Source of the DNA: a bacterium
GTDB taxonomy: Bacteria > Planctomycetota > Phycisphaerae > Phycisphaerales > SM1A02
Direction: 5' to 3'
Length of the DNA: 64,000 nt
Assembly (NCBI GenBank): GCA_029977865.1
Contig: JAPOKA010000002.1
Coordinates: 1-64,000 of the forward strand
A program made the translations under genes and the position numbers. Shown here one piece after another: positions 20,095 through 28,553 of this stretch (position 1 is the stretch's first letter; the number at the start of each line of letters is the position of its first letter). Below the pieces are notes generated by a model. The model made no database searches. It was not told where the DNA came from and saw nothing but the letters and a program-made list of their open reading frames with translations.

Positions 20095-21153
20095 ATGAAG
20101 GTGATGCTCGTCAATCCCCGCGGGTTCTGCGCGGGCGTGAACATGGCGGTCGACGTGGTCGACCAGCTGCTCGACCTCTTCCCCGACGAGACCATCTGCG
20201 TCTACCACGAGATCGTCCACAATCGGCACGTGGTCGATCGCTTCCGCGCTCGGGGCGTGATCTTCGTCGAGTCGATCGACGAGGCTCCGGACGGGGCCAT
20301 CGTGGTCTTCAGCGCGCACGGGGTCAGTCCCGCGATCCGCGCAGAATCGAAGCGACGAGGCCTCACCGCCGTCGACGCGACTTGCCCGCTCGTCACCAAG
20401 GTGCATGCCGAGGCGATTCGATACGCCCGCAAGGGCTATCAGATTCTGCTGGTGGGCCACGCCAATCACCAGGAGGTGATCGGAACCCGCGGCGAGGCTC
20501 CCGACTCCATTCAGGTGGTGGAGAAGCCCGAGGACATCCCCAACCTGCGCATCGACGATCCCAACTCGCTGGCGTACCTCACCCAGACCACCTTGTCGCT
20601 CGACGATGCCGAGGTGATCATCAGCGCGCTCAAGCAGGCCTTCCCCAACATCAAGGAACCGCCGAGCGCCGACATCTGCTACGCGACCACCAACCGCCAG
20701 AACGCGGTGCGGGCCTTGGCGCCGCAATGCGATCTGGTGCTGGTGGTCGGCAGCCGCAACAGTTCCAACAGCGTGCGTCTGACCGAGATCGCAGAGAACC
20801 TCGGCGTGCCCGCCCGGCTCATCGACGACCGCTCCGAACTCGATCCGGCATGGTTCGAGGGGGTGGGCACGCTGCTGGTGACCGCAGGCGCCAGCGCTCC
20901 CGAAGACCTTGTGCGCGATCTGTTGCTCCACCTCGTGGAGCACCACGAAGCCACCATCGAGCAGCACGACATCCAACGCGAATCCGTCGAGTTCGGACTC
21001 CCCGGCACGCTCAAGGAGGTCATGCGCCAGCACGGGGTCGATCCTGCGAACCGGAGCATCCGCGTCGACACTGGCGGCGACACCCACCGCTGGCTCGCTG
21101 GGCAGGGCATCCCCGTCCGCACCGTCGATCTCACCGTGAGCGCCAGCGGCTGA
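20095..21153 (+). CDS. ispH: 4-hydroxy-3-methylbut-2-enyl diphosphate reductase
   Basis: The 352-residue protein is IspH (LytB), the iron-sulfur enzyme making IPP and DMAPP in the last step of the MEP pathway. All three conserved cluster cysteines are visible: NPRGFCAGV near the N-terminus, VDATCPLV near residue 100 and ICYATTNRQ near residue 200. SAHGVSP and GHANHQE contribute substrate histidines. The ATG at 20095 begins the canonical MKVMLVNPRGFC. It is divergent from hpnCDE, which consumes downstream isoprenoid diphosphate. Confidence 0.96.
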   Translation: MKVMLVNPRGFCAGVNMAVDVVDQLLDLFPDETICVYHEIVHNRHVVDRFRARGVIFVESIDEAPDGAIVVFSAHGVSPAIRAESKRRGLTAVDATCPLVTKVHAEAIRYARKGYQILLVGHANHQEVIGTRGEAPDSIQVVEKPEDIPNLRIDDPNSLAYLTQTTLSLDDAEVIISALKQAFPNIKEPPSADICYATTNRQNAVRALAPQCDLVLVVGSRNSSNSVRLTEIAENLGVPARLIDDRSELDPAWFEGVGTLLVTAGASAPEDLVRDLLLHLVEHHEATIEQHDIQRESVEFGLPGTLKEVMRQHGVDPANRSIRVDTGGDTHRWLAGQGIPVRTVDLTVSASG

Positions 21154-21169
21154 GCGATCGAAGCACTCC

Positions 21170-22291
21170 GTGTCCCAGCCGCACCCCGCCTCCTCCGTGA
21201 GCCGACAAAGCCTCTTCGGCGAGACCCCGGAGTCGTTGTCCGAATCCGCAGTCGCGGCCGGCTGGCCGCGAAGGCTCGGTGCTCAGGTCCTCAAGTGGGT
21301 CTGGGGGCGAGGCGTTCTCGACCCCGACGCGATGACCGATCTTTCCGCGGCGCAGCGGGCGTGGCTCGGCGAGCACTACTCCGCGTCAGAGGGCATTGAA
21401 GTCGCGGCGCAGTCCGCGAGCGACGGCACCAGAAAACTGCTGCTGGCGTGGCCGGACGCAGGCCTCGACGACTCGCGGCGCACCGAGTGCGTCCTGATCC
21501 CGGCGGAGGGTCGCCGCACCGCGTGCATCTCGAGCCAGATCGGTTGCCCGGTGGGCTGCCGGTTCTGCGCCAGCGGACTCGGCTTCGACGGAAACCTCAC
21601 CGCCGGCCGCATCGTCGAACAGGTGCATCGCCTCGGCCGGCTGGACGGCGTGGGACGGATCAGTCACGTGGTCTTCATGGGCATGGGCGAGCCGCTCGCC
21701 AACCTGCCGGCGGTGACCGCCGCGATCAGGATCCTGCAAGCGCCCTGGGGCGGCGGCATCTCGGCGCGGCGCATCACCGTCTCGACGGTCGGGGTGCCTT
21801 CGGCGATCCGCCGCTTCTCGAACTTCGAGCTCCCAGTCAACCTCGCGCTCTCGCTGCATGCTCCCAACGACGAGCTGCGCAAGCGGATCATTCCCTGGGC
21901 CGAGTTCGCCACCATCGCCGAGATCCTCGATGCCTGCCGAGAGTGGTTCGACAAGAGCGGACGCGAGATCACCCTCGAGTATCTCCTGCTGGGAGGCTTC
22001 AACGATCGACCCGAGCACGCCCGCGAGTTGGCCGCGGTCGCGAAGCGACTTCGCAGCAACGTGAACCTGATTCGTTGGAACGAAGTCAAGGGCATGCCCT
22101 TCGACCGGCCGTCCTCCGAGGATGTCCTGCACTTTCAGCGAATCCTGCGCGATCGCGGCGTCAACACCCATATCCGGGCGAGCCGCGGCCGCGACATCGC
22201 GGCGGCGTGCGGGCAGTTGCGGCACGAGAAGTCGGTCTCGCTCGGCCTCAGCGCGAAGTCGATGCCGGCCCCGCTGCCTCCGTCGGCGTGA
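21170..22291 (+). CDS. rlmN: Dual-specificity 23S rRNA/tRNA adenine-C2 methyltransferase
   Basis: The 373-residue radical SAM protein has the CxxxCxxC cluster motif (GCPVGCRFCASG, about residues 125-136) and the MGMGEPLAN motif typical of RlmN, which methylates A2503 of 23S rRNA and A37 of some tRNAs. LSLHAPND and the conserved GGFND are also present. The start is a GTG 16 nt after the ispH stop, so co-transcription with ispH is possible. The C-terminus runs about 30 residues beyond AACGQL, and the last 44 nt overlap the opposite gene. Cfr is excluded by context and length. Confidence 0.93.
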   Translation: MSQPHPASSVSRQSLFGETPESLSESAVAAGWPRRLGAQVLKWVWGRGVLDPDAMTDLSAAQRAWLGEHYSASEGIEVAAQSASDGTRKLLLAWPDAGLDDSRRTECVLIPAEGRRTACISSQIGCPVGCRFCASGLGFDGNLTAGRIVEQVHRLGRLDGVGRISHVVFMGMGEPLANLPAVTAAIRILQAPWGGGISARRITVSTVGVPSAIRRFSNFELPVNLALSLHAPNDELRKRIIPWAEFATIAEILDACREWFDKSGREITLEYLLLGGFNDRPEHARELAAVAKRLRSNVNLIRWNEVKGMPFDRPSSEDVLHFQRILRDRGVNTHIRASRGRDIAAACGQLRHEKSVSLGLSAKSMPAPLPPSA

Positions 22292-25200
22292 GCACCGCCG
22301 GGCCACGAAGCCGTCGTTCGTCGGCGCGAAGCCGGCGGAAGCGCTCGATCCAGTCGCGGTAGGCGACTTCATCGGGTTCTCCCGATCCCAGTTCGACCAC
22401 CGCCGACTCGACCTCTGCGAGCACCGCGTCGCGCAGCGCCCGCTCCCGCGGCGTACCCCGCCACCGCCACGGCCACAGCCTGCGAAGCCGGGCGATGGCG
22501 ATGGGAAGCCAGTCGCTCGTGCGGAGGTCCAATCGCACCCGCCGGCCCGCCACCAGCGCGTCGAGACGAAAGAGGAATCGTCGCTCGAGGCGATCGCCGC
22601 GGCCGCTGCGGATCCGCAGCCTGCGCCGCAGGCTCGCGAGATGGCGGGCGGAGAGGCTCATCGCCGCGACATGGAAGAGGTCGCGGATCAGCATCGCCTC
22701 GCCGACGGGCACGATCGCCATCCGTGTCAGTTCCCTTCCGGTCTCGCCGCGATCGACCGCGTAGAGCCGGCGGATTCGATTGGCGTATCGAGTGGCGTGC
22801 GCCCCCCCGCCCCAGACCATGGCCGCCGCAAGGTGCTCCGCGAACTCGGCGGCAGCGCGCCGGCCCGCGGCGCTCTCCAGCAGCCCCGGCATCGCCGAGA
22901 GCGCCTCTCGAACCAGACCGGCAACCCGCTCGGCAGATCGGCCGCGGGTCCGCGCCGTGCTGCGGACCAGCCGCTTCAGCACGCGGTCGACCGGCTCGAG
23001 TTCGGCGTCCGGTTCGCGGTCTGCCGCGTTGGGTTCGATGGCGAGCCGCCGCCCGAGGGCGAAGGCTTCGATGCAGCGTCCGACGCCACGATCCTCCATG
23101 CGTCGCAACGCAGCCTGTATCGACTCGGGAGCCACCGGAACCAAGCCCCGTTGGAAGGCGACGCCGAGGAGCACCACATCGAGCACCCGCTCGGTCAGGA
23201 AGTAATTGCGGCAGGGCGTCACCAGATCGTCGACTCGCGCCTCGGCGCGGCAGGTGTGGCGCACCGCCGCCCGCAGCGCCTCCTCCACCTTCGAATCAAA
23301 ATCGGCCTCGTCGAAGGCGGCGGCGTTGATCACCGCGTGGGTCCGATCGGACGATGCGACTCGAAGCCAGGGGTCGGGTCCGAGCGCCCGCAGCGTCTCG
23401 GTCGGATCGAGTCCGAGCAGCAGATCCGCTTCACCTTGAGGAATCGCGGGATCGAGCGGAAGTTCATCCTCGACGGAGGGTCGGGTGAAGAGAATCTCCG
23501 CCCACGCCCGACGCCCGGCGCCGATCGGCGTGGGGTCCCACGTCGCCTGAACGCGGTAACCCATGCCGCGACCCGCTTCGCAGAGCACCTCCACCGCCAC
23601 CCCGGGCGACTGCCCGCGATACCCCGCGAAGTGGACGCGGAATCGGCTCGACGCTGCGTGCACCGGTCGTGGCGTGGGAAGTTCGCCCTGGTCACTCCGA
23701 CCCATGCCGGTGGGCGGCCGCGTTCGCACCGCATCGACCTGTTCGAGGAAGGGACGGATCCGCAGTCGAATCGCGCCACCCGACTCGATGTGAAGCCGCC
23801 GCACCCAGCCGCGGGTGCGAACCGGCGGCGGCACTGCGATCGGCGCCGACAGCCGCGGACCGAGGTCGCACGCGCTTTCGGCCAGCAGCACCATCCGCTG
23901 TCGCGGTGCGAATCCCAACCGATCGACGTCGGCGAGGGCCTTCTCGGCGGCGATGGGATCAAGCCGCGGAGGCGGACCGTCGCGCCCCACCAGAACGGTG
24001 AGCCGCTCGCTTCGCGCCGCCTCCAGCAAGGCGGAACGCAAACCGGCGCGATCATGCAGATTGGCGACCACCACCGCGAGCGGTTCGCTCGACTCTGCGG
24101 AGACCGCGGCCCGCGCGAGCCTCGCGACGTCGACCTCGTCCTCGCCGCCAAGATCGCAGACCGCCATGATTCGACAGGCCCGCGTGCGGGTGGCTTGCCT
24201 CACCGCAGCCGGTCCCTCGAATCCAAAGCGCTTCCGATCCCAGATCTCAACCGGCACCACCCGCGCGGGAGCACCCGCGGGCTCTTCGCCGTCGATCGAG
24301 ATGGCCTCTCCCGCGGCGGCATCGTCGCGGCGAAGCAGTCGATCGACCTCGCCGAGGACTTCCCGCAGCAGCGCGGTGGCGCCGACGGCGCCGAGCCCGG
24401 CCCCGCGGGCGGGCACCGTGACCGAGGCGAGCGCCTCCGGCAGGCGCGTGAGCCGGTCCGCGACCTGCAGCGCCGGCCGCACGCGGTGCAGCAGCCCGAG
24501 CAGCTTCCGGGCAAGCCGAGAAGGACGCAGCGCATCACCGGGCTCGAGGCTCGGGTGCTCCTCGCCCTCCTCGCCAGGGACGTCGCGCCAATGAAGCGTT
24601 GCGGGGCGCTCTCCTCGCCGACGAGCCGCCTCGGCGATCTCGGCCAGTTCGGGAACCAGCCCGCCGGGACGATTCTCCAGCACCACCACCGACTCGCACC
24701 GGGTGATCAGCCGCAGCACCAGGGCTTCATCGAGGGGATGCGAGAGTCCCAAGCCGACCATCGGAACGCGACCGGAAAGGCCGACTTCCTGCAGCAGATG
24801 GGTGGTGGCTTGCACCGCGTTCCCCGCGCAGAGCAGACCCAACGGCTCGCGCTCGCCCGGACTCGGCATCGAGCGGACCGAGTTCAGCTCGAGCCGCCGC
24901 GACAGCCGCATCAGGTCGAAGTTCTCGTTGGTCCGCGGGAGCCTCCGCCCCCGCCGCGCCGCCGCCGCTTCGTCGATTCGATCGACGAGTCGATTCGGTC
25001 GTGCCTCGAGGGTGTCGAGCGAACGAAGCCGACCAACGTCGACCATCACCGCCACGGGCCCGGCGCTGGCTCGCGAAAGCCGCAGCGCCGTCTCGATGTG
25101 ATCGCGCAACGACTCGATGTCGTGCGGCTCGAGGCAGGGCACTCCGAGTTCCGCCATCAATCGCCGCGGAGAAGCCGCCGGGGCGAGTTGCGGGTTGTCC

Positions 25201-25586
25201 TCGATCACCACCGCGAGCGGTCCCGCCGCCGGCCGCGGCAGCGACTGCAGCGCGGGCATCGCGTAGAAGAGCTGGTCGTTGCTCAAGGCCAGCACGGCGC
25301 CGCGGCCGCCGCTGCGAGCGGCCAGCATCACCGCCCGCGCCGCGTCGGTCACGCCGAGGGCTTCGCAACCGTGTCGGGCCACCAGCGCCGCCACCTCCGG
25401 CTCGCCGAGCCTTCGGAAGAGGGGGAGGAAGGGCGGCCGTGGCGGCGCCACCAGACGCGCCACCGGCACTTCGCTCTCGAGCAGACCCTTGAGGATGGCG
25501 TCGGTCGCGAGATAGAGATCTCGTCCCTCGGCGCGGGCGAGCGCTCCTCCGAGGCGGCGTTCCGAGGCGTCGATCGTGGCCACCAC
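22248..25586 (-). CDS. Indolepyruvate ferredoxin oxidoreductase-like protein (IorA-IorB fusion) lacking cofactor motifs
   Basis: The 1112-residue protein shows, in order: residues 1-230, a degraded pyruvate-oxidoreductase N-terminal domain; about 240-340, a transketolase C-terminal-like domain (LLCAGNAVQATTHLLQEVG, VVVLENRPGGL); about 470-600, a segment placed where the thiamine diphosphate domain should be; about 650-850, an IorB/gamma-type domain (FAGYRGQSPGVAVEVL, EADLLLGLDP, RVLDVVLLGVAFQRGLVPV); and a helical Arg-rich C-terminus. IorA normally ends in a two-cluster ferredoxin domain with repeated CxxCxxC; none is present, and I cannot find a GDG/GDS...N thiamine site. It is either a strongly diverged enzyme or a former one. 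The start is one of two adjacent GTG codons. Confidence 0.55.
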   Translation of the reverse strand: MVATIDASERRLGGALARAEGRDLYLATDAILKGLLESEVPVARLVAPPRPPFLPLFRRLGEPEVAALVARHGCEALGVTDAARAVMLAARSGGRGAVLALSNDQLFYAMPALQSLPRPAAGPLAVVIEDNPQLAPAASPRRLMAELGVPCLEPHDIESLRDHIETALRLSRASAGPVAVMVDVGRLRSLDTLEARPNRLVDRIDEAAAARRGRRLPRTNENFDLMRLSRRLELNSVRSMPSPGEREPLGLLCAGNAVQATTHLLQEVGLSGRVPMVGLGLSHPLDEALVLRLITRCESVVVLENRPGGLVPELAEIAEAARRRGERPATLHWRDVPGEEGEEHPSLEPGDALRPSRLARKLLGLLHRVRPALQVADRLTRLPEALASVTVPARGAGLGAVGATALLREVLGEVDRLLRRDDAAAGEAISIDGEEPAGAPARVVPVEIWDRKRFGFEGPAAVRQATRTRACRIMAVCDLGGEDEVDVARLARAAVSAESSEPLAVVVANLHDRAGLRSALLEAARSERLTVLVGRDGPPPRLDPIAAEKALADVDRLGFAPRQRMVLLAESACDLGPRLSAPIAVPPPVRTRGWVRRLHIESGGAIRLRIRPFLEQVDAVRTRPPTGMGRSDQGELPTPRPVHAASSRFRVHFAGYRGQSPGVAVEVLCEAGRGMGYRVQATWDPTPIGAGRRAWAEILFTRPSVEDELPLDPAIPQGEADLLLGLDPTETLRALGPDPWLRVASSDRTHAVINAAAFDEADFDSKVEEALRAAVRHTCRAEARVDDLVTPCRNYFLTERVLDVVLLGVAFQRGLVPVAPESIQAALRRMEDRGVGRCIEAFALGRRLAIEPNAADREPDAELEPVDRVLKRLVRSTARTRGRSAERVAGLVREALSAMPGLLESAAGRRAAAEFAEHLAAAMVWGGGAHATRYANRIRRLYAVDRGETGRELTRMAIVPVGEAMLIRDLFHVAAMSLSARHLASLRRRLRIRSGRGDRLERRFLFRLDALVAGRRVRLDLRTSDWLPIAIARLRRLWPWRWRGTPRERALRDAVLAEVESAVVELGSGEPDEVAYRDWIERFRRLRADERRLRGPAVLTPTEAAGPASTSR

Positions 25587-25632
25587 GTCATCCTACGGGG
25601 CGACCCGCGAATCCCGCGTCGGGTCTCCGCGC

Positions 25633-26505
25633 TCACCACCGACCGTCGAGCACCGCATGAATGGCCTCCGCCACCCCGTTGTCGCGGTTGGAGGCGGTGT
25701 GGCGGGTCGCCGCCGCGATCACGCGGGGGTCGGCGTTTCCCATCGCCACTCCGACTCCGGCGGACTCGATCATCTCGAGGTCGTTGACGCCGTCGCCGAT
25801 CGCCACGGTGTCCGCCGGATCAATCTCCCATCGCCGACAGAGCCGCTCGAGCATCGCCCACTTGCTGACCCGTGGAGCGAAGACCTCGACGAGTTCGGGC
25901 GGATCCGGGTGGTCGGGATCGGGAGCGACCGCCCGCCAGTGATGCACCGTGAGCCGATCGGAGAGTTCCGCATGCACCTGCCGCGCCACCTCGCCGATGC
26001 GGCTCGACGCGACCACGGTTCCCACGCGAACGGTGTGCACCAGCGCCTCGCCTTCCGGAACTGCGGCGATGGTTCGAGTTCGCTGTCGATATCGATCGAG
26101 CCACCACCGCACGGTGGGGTCGAGGTCTTCGCCGACGATCAGGTAGTCGCATCCGGCAGTGTCCGGATCCTGCAGCAACTGCGCCGGATGGCCGTGGGCA
26201 AGCATGCACTCGGCCACCGCCGCCGAGAGCGTCGGATCGATCGGCTGCCGCTCGAGGGTGCGACCATCGTCGAGCGCCGAGAGCATGGCACCGCCAGCAC
26301 CCACGAGCACCTCGTCGGCGCCGGCCAGTTCGGCGAGAGCCTCCCGCGCTTCCAGCGACTCGCGCCAGGAGCGACCGGTCGCGATCACCACCCGATGCCC
26401 GACTGCGCAGGCCGCGTGCACCGCGCGGACATTCGCCGCGGAAACCCCGCCCCCTGGTCCAAAAAGGGTTCCATCAAGGTCGATCGCGATCAGCCGCTGC
26501 CGCAT
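25633..26505 (-). CDS. HAD-superfamily phosphatase (Cof-like)
   Basis: The 290-residue protein is a Cof-type HAD hydrolase. The nucleophile motif is D-L-D-G-T (Asp9, Asp11), motif II is VVIATGRSW and motif IV is VAIGDGVNDLEMI near residue 240, with a C2 cap between them. Such enzymes dephosphorylate sugar phosphates or other small phosphates. The ATG at 26505 places the nucleophile at the usual distance from the N-terminus; the longer frame upstream belongs to the antisense of the next gene. It is head-to-head with the phosphotransferase gene. Confidence 0.88.
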   Translation of the reverse strand: MRQRLIAIDLDGTLFGPGGGVSAANVRAVHAACAVGHRVVIATGRSWRESLEAREALAELAGADEVLVGAGGAMLSALDDGRTLERQPIDPTLSAAVAECMLAHGHPAQLLQDPDTAGCDYLIVGEDLDPTVRWWLDRYRQRTRTIAAVPEGEALVHTVRVGTVVASSRIGEVARQVHAELSDRLTVHHWRAVAPDPDHPDPPELVEVFAPRVSKWAMLERLCRRWEIDPADTVAIGDGVNDLEMIESAGVGVAMGNADPRVIAAATRHTASNRDNGVAEAIHAVLDGRW

Positions 26506-26531
26506 CGACGGAAGGTAGCGGAACCGATGAC

Positions 26532-26537
26532 TACACT
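26532..26537 (+). promoter_or_regulatory. -10 box TACACT
   Basis: TACACT lies 58 nt before the chosen ATG of the phosphotransferase gene and downstream of an alternative ATG (26527), which argues against that earlier start. Confidence 0.4.
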
Positions 26538-26595
26538 GCGAAGAGGCGCCGCGCAACGTGGACGCGGCAGGCCACCTGGAGGCATCGTCCACCCC

Positions 26596-27567
26596 ATGGC
26601 CGCATCGGATGGAGACGCAGCGCCCGAGGCGCCGCCGCGAGATCTCGCCGCGGCGCTCGAACCGGCGCTCCACGCTGCCTGCGAAGGACGACTCTCCCAC
26701 CCGAACTGGTTCCGAACCGACTGGCAGCGGGGCGGCGCCGCCACCGGCTTTGCACAGTGGCGCGGCGCCGACGGCGCGACGTTCGAAGTGGTGGTGAAGA
26801 TGCCGGTGCATCCACGCGAATTGCGGTGGCTGCGTCGGGTGGGAACGTTGGGCGATCGACATCTGCCGAGGCTCTTCGAGAGCGGAGAGGCCCTCGGCGG
26901 ATACGACCTCGCGTGGGTGGTGATCGAGCGCCTCGAACACGGTCCGCTGCTCGTCGAGTGGACGCCCGAGTGCGTCGACCCGATGGCGCAGGCGGCGGTG
27001 GCCTTCTCGCACCTGGCCGCGAGCCATCCCGTCGACCCGCTTCCCCCCGAGCCCGACTGGAGGGGCCAGATCGCGGAGGCTCGCCGAAAGGTGAAGGAAC
27101 TGCGACTCGACGGCGCCAAGATCTGGAACGGCGCGCTGCGGGAGACCGATCGCCGTCTCGACGAACTTCTCGAGACCTGGGCGGCCCGGACCCCGCTGGA
27201 GTGGATCCACGGCGACCTGCATCCGGGCAATGCCATGACCCGCGGCGAAGCGCGGCCGCCCAAGGAGGTCTGCCTCATCGATTTCGCGGAGGTCCGGGTC
27301 GGGCACTGGGTTGAGGACGCGGTCTATCTCGAGCGGCTGCACTGGGTCCATCCGGAGCGGATCGCGGGGCACCAGCCGGTCAAGGCGATTGCGGCGGCTC
27401 GCAAGGGGTGCGGCCTCGACAACGGCAGCGACCACCAACGCCTCGCCGCCATCCGCCGCCTCCTCATGGCCGCCACCGCCCCCGCCTTCGCCAAGACCGA
27501 GGGCAGCCCGATCTACCTCGAGGTCTGCCTCGCCAAGGCCGAAGAGGCGATCCGGTCGCTCAAGTGA
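26596..27567 (+). CDS. Aminoglycoside phosphotransferase-family kinase-like protein
   Basis: The 323-residue protein has the APH/choline-kinase fold. The catalytic loop is HGDLHPGNAM near residues 204-213, and the metal-binding Asp follows in CLIDFAEV near residue 230. FEVVVKMPVHPRELRWL carries the ATP-binding lysine and VVIERLEHGPL the hinge. Family members phosphorylate small molecules (aminoglycosides, choline, homoserine, sugars), and nothing here identifies the substrate. The start was placed at 26596 because a -10-like TACACT overlaps the longer N-terminus. The GGAGG is 13 nt upstream, rather far. Confidence 0.78.
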   Translation: MAASDGDAAPEAPPRDLAAALEPALHAACEGRLSHPNWFRTDWQRGGAATGFAQWRGADGATFEVVVKMPVHPRELRWLRRVGTLGDRHLPRLFESGEALGGYDLAWVVIERLEHGPLLVEWTPECVDPMAQAAVAFSHLAASHPVDPLPPEPDWRGQIAEARRKVKELRLDGAKIWNGALRETDRRLDELLETWAARTPLEWIHGDLHPGNAMTRGEARPPKEVCLIDFAEVRVGHWVEDAVYLERLHWVHPERIAGHQPVKAIAAARKGCGLDNGSDHQRLAAIRRLLMAATAPAFAKTEGSPIYLEVCLAKAEEAIRSLK

Positions 27568-27623
27568 CCGCGGCGGCGCCGGCCCTCGAACCGGCTCGCC
27601 CGACTCGCCCCCCTTTCGGACCG

Positions 27624-27629
27624 TACACT
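27624..27629 (+). promoter_or_regulatory. -10 box TACACT
   Basis: TACACT lies 51 nt before the ATG of the membrane-anchored gene that leads the pair with the RluD-type synthase gene. Confidence 0.4.
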
Positions 27630-27680
27630 CTCCGATTCCGCCACCCCCCCGGCTGCCCTCGTCAAGGAGTCGTTCGGACC

Positions 27681-28553
27681 ATGGATCGAGACAACCGCCT
27701 GAGCCAGATCAAGGAGACCGACCTCACCGAGAGTCGGCTCAACGAGGAGTTCCTGACCTGGCTCAAGACCAAGGGACTCAACTACCTGCTTCTGGTTCTG
27801 GTGGCGCTGTTGGCCTGGATGGGCTGGAACATCCTGCAGGAACGGCGCGAGCAGGCCCGCGATCTCGCCTGGGAGGAGCTCAGTGCCGCCATGCTTCCGG
27901 TGAGCCTCGCAGAGGTCGCCACCCGTCACGCCGAGGTCGACTCGATCGCAGCGCTTGCGCTCATCTCGGCAGGCGACCGCTATCTCGCATCGGTGCAGAA
28001 CGGGGTGCGCTTCGATCGCACCGCCGACCAGCCCGACTTCCGACTCGACGCCGACACCCGTGCAGAGTTCCTCGATGCCGCCGACAAGGCCTACGGAGAC
28101 GCCATCGTGGCGGTCGAGGCGGCGGGGCCCGATCCCCAAGGCACTCGTTTGCCATTGTTGCTGGCCGCCTGGTTCGGCCGCGCCGCCGTGGCGGAGAGCC
28201 GTGGCGACTTCGAAGCCACCGAGACCTCGCTGCGCCGCGGTGCCGAACTCGCAGGCGACCGCTTCCCCAAGGTCTCCGCGTGGGTCGATCGCCGCATCGC
28301 AGACCTGCCCAACCTTGCCGGTGCGATCACCATTCCCAAGCAAGCCGATCTGCCGGCACGCGAGACGCTGCAGCCGCTGGCGCCTTCGATCGCCGACCAG
28401 TTGCTCGAGGATCTGATGGCGCCGCCACCGGCGGCTCCCGAGGCGCCCGCCAGCACCGATGTTCCCGCTGCATCCGAGCCGGATGCCGGAGCCGCTGCGA
28501 CCGGTGACGCCGGGACCGAGCCGCCCCCGGCCGAGAATCCGCCGGTCCTCTGA
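27681..28553 (+). CDS. Membrane-anchored tetratricopeptide-like protein
   Basis: The 290-residue protein has a cytoplasmic N-terminus of about 32 residues and one membrane segment (LNYLLLVLVALLAWMGWNIL). An extracytoplasmic helical region follows whose spacing of small and aromatic residues resembles TPR-type repeats, as in the YfgM/TPR_21 group. The last 60 residues are Pro/Ala-rich. AAGGAG stands 11 nt before the ATG. The stop overlaps the ATG of the next gene in TGATG. YfgM-like proteins act near the secretion or outer-membrane assembly machinery; that role is inference only. Confidence 0.65.
   Translation: MDRDNRLSQIKETDLTESRLNEEFLTWLKTKGLNYLLLVLVALLAWMGWNILQERREQARDLAWEELSAAMLPVSLAEVATRHAEVDSIAALALISAGDRYLASVQNGVRFDRTADQPDFRLDADTRAEFLDAADKAYGDAIVAVEAAGPDPQGTRLPLLLAAWFGRAAVAESRGDFEATETSLRRGAELAGDRFPKVSAWVDRRIADLPNLAGAITIPKQADLPARETLQPLAPSIADQLLEDLMAPPPAAPEAPASTDVPAASEPDAGAAATGDAGTEPPPAENPPVL

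Noticed and set aside
20045-22291. Hopanoid gene cluster
   Set aside because: hpnCDE and ispH are present, but squalene-hopene cyclase and other hpn genes are not in the window, so only squalene synthesis can be claimed.
22122-25787. Open frame of 1221 codons on the plus strand opposite the IorAB-like gene
   Set aside because: Its translation is Arg/Pro/Ser-rich without domains, the usual effect of a high-GC antisense frame; the minus-strand frame shows domain motifs.
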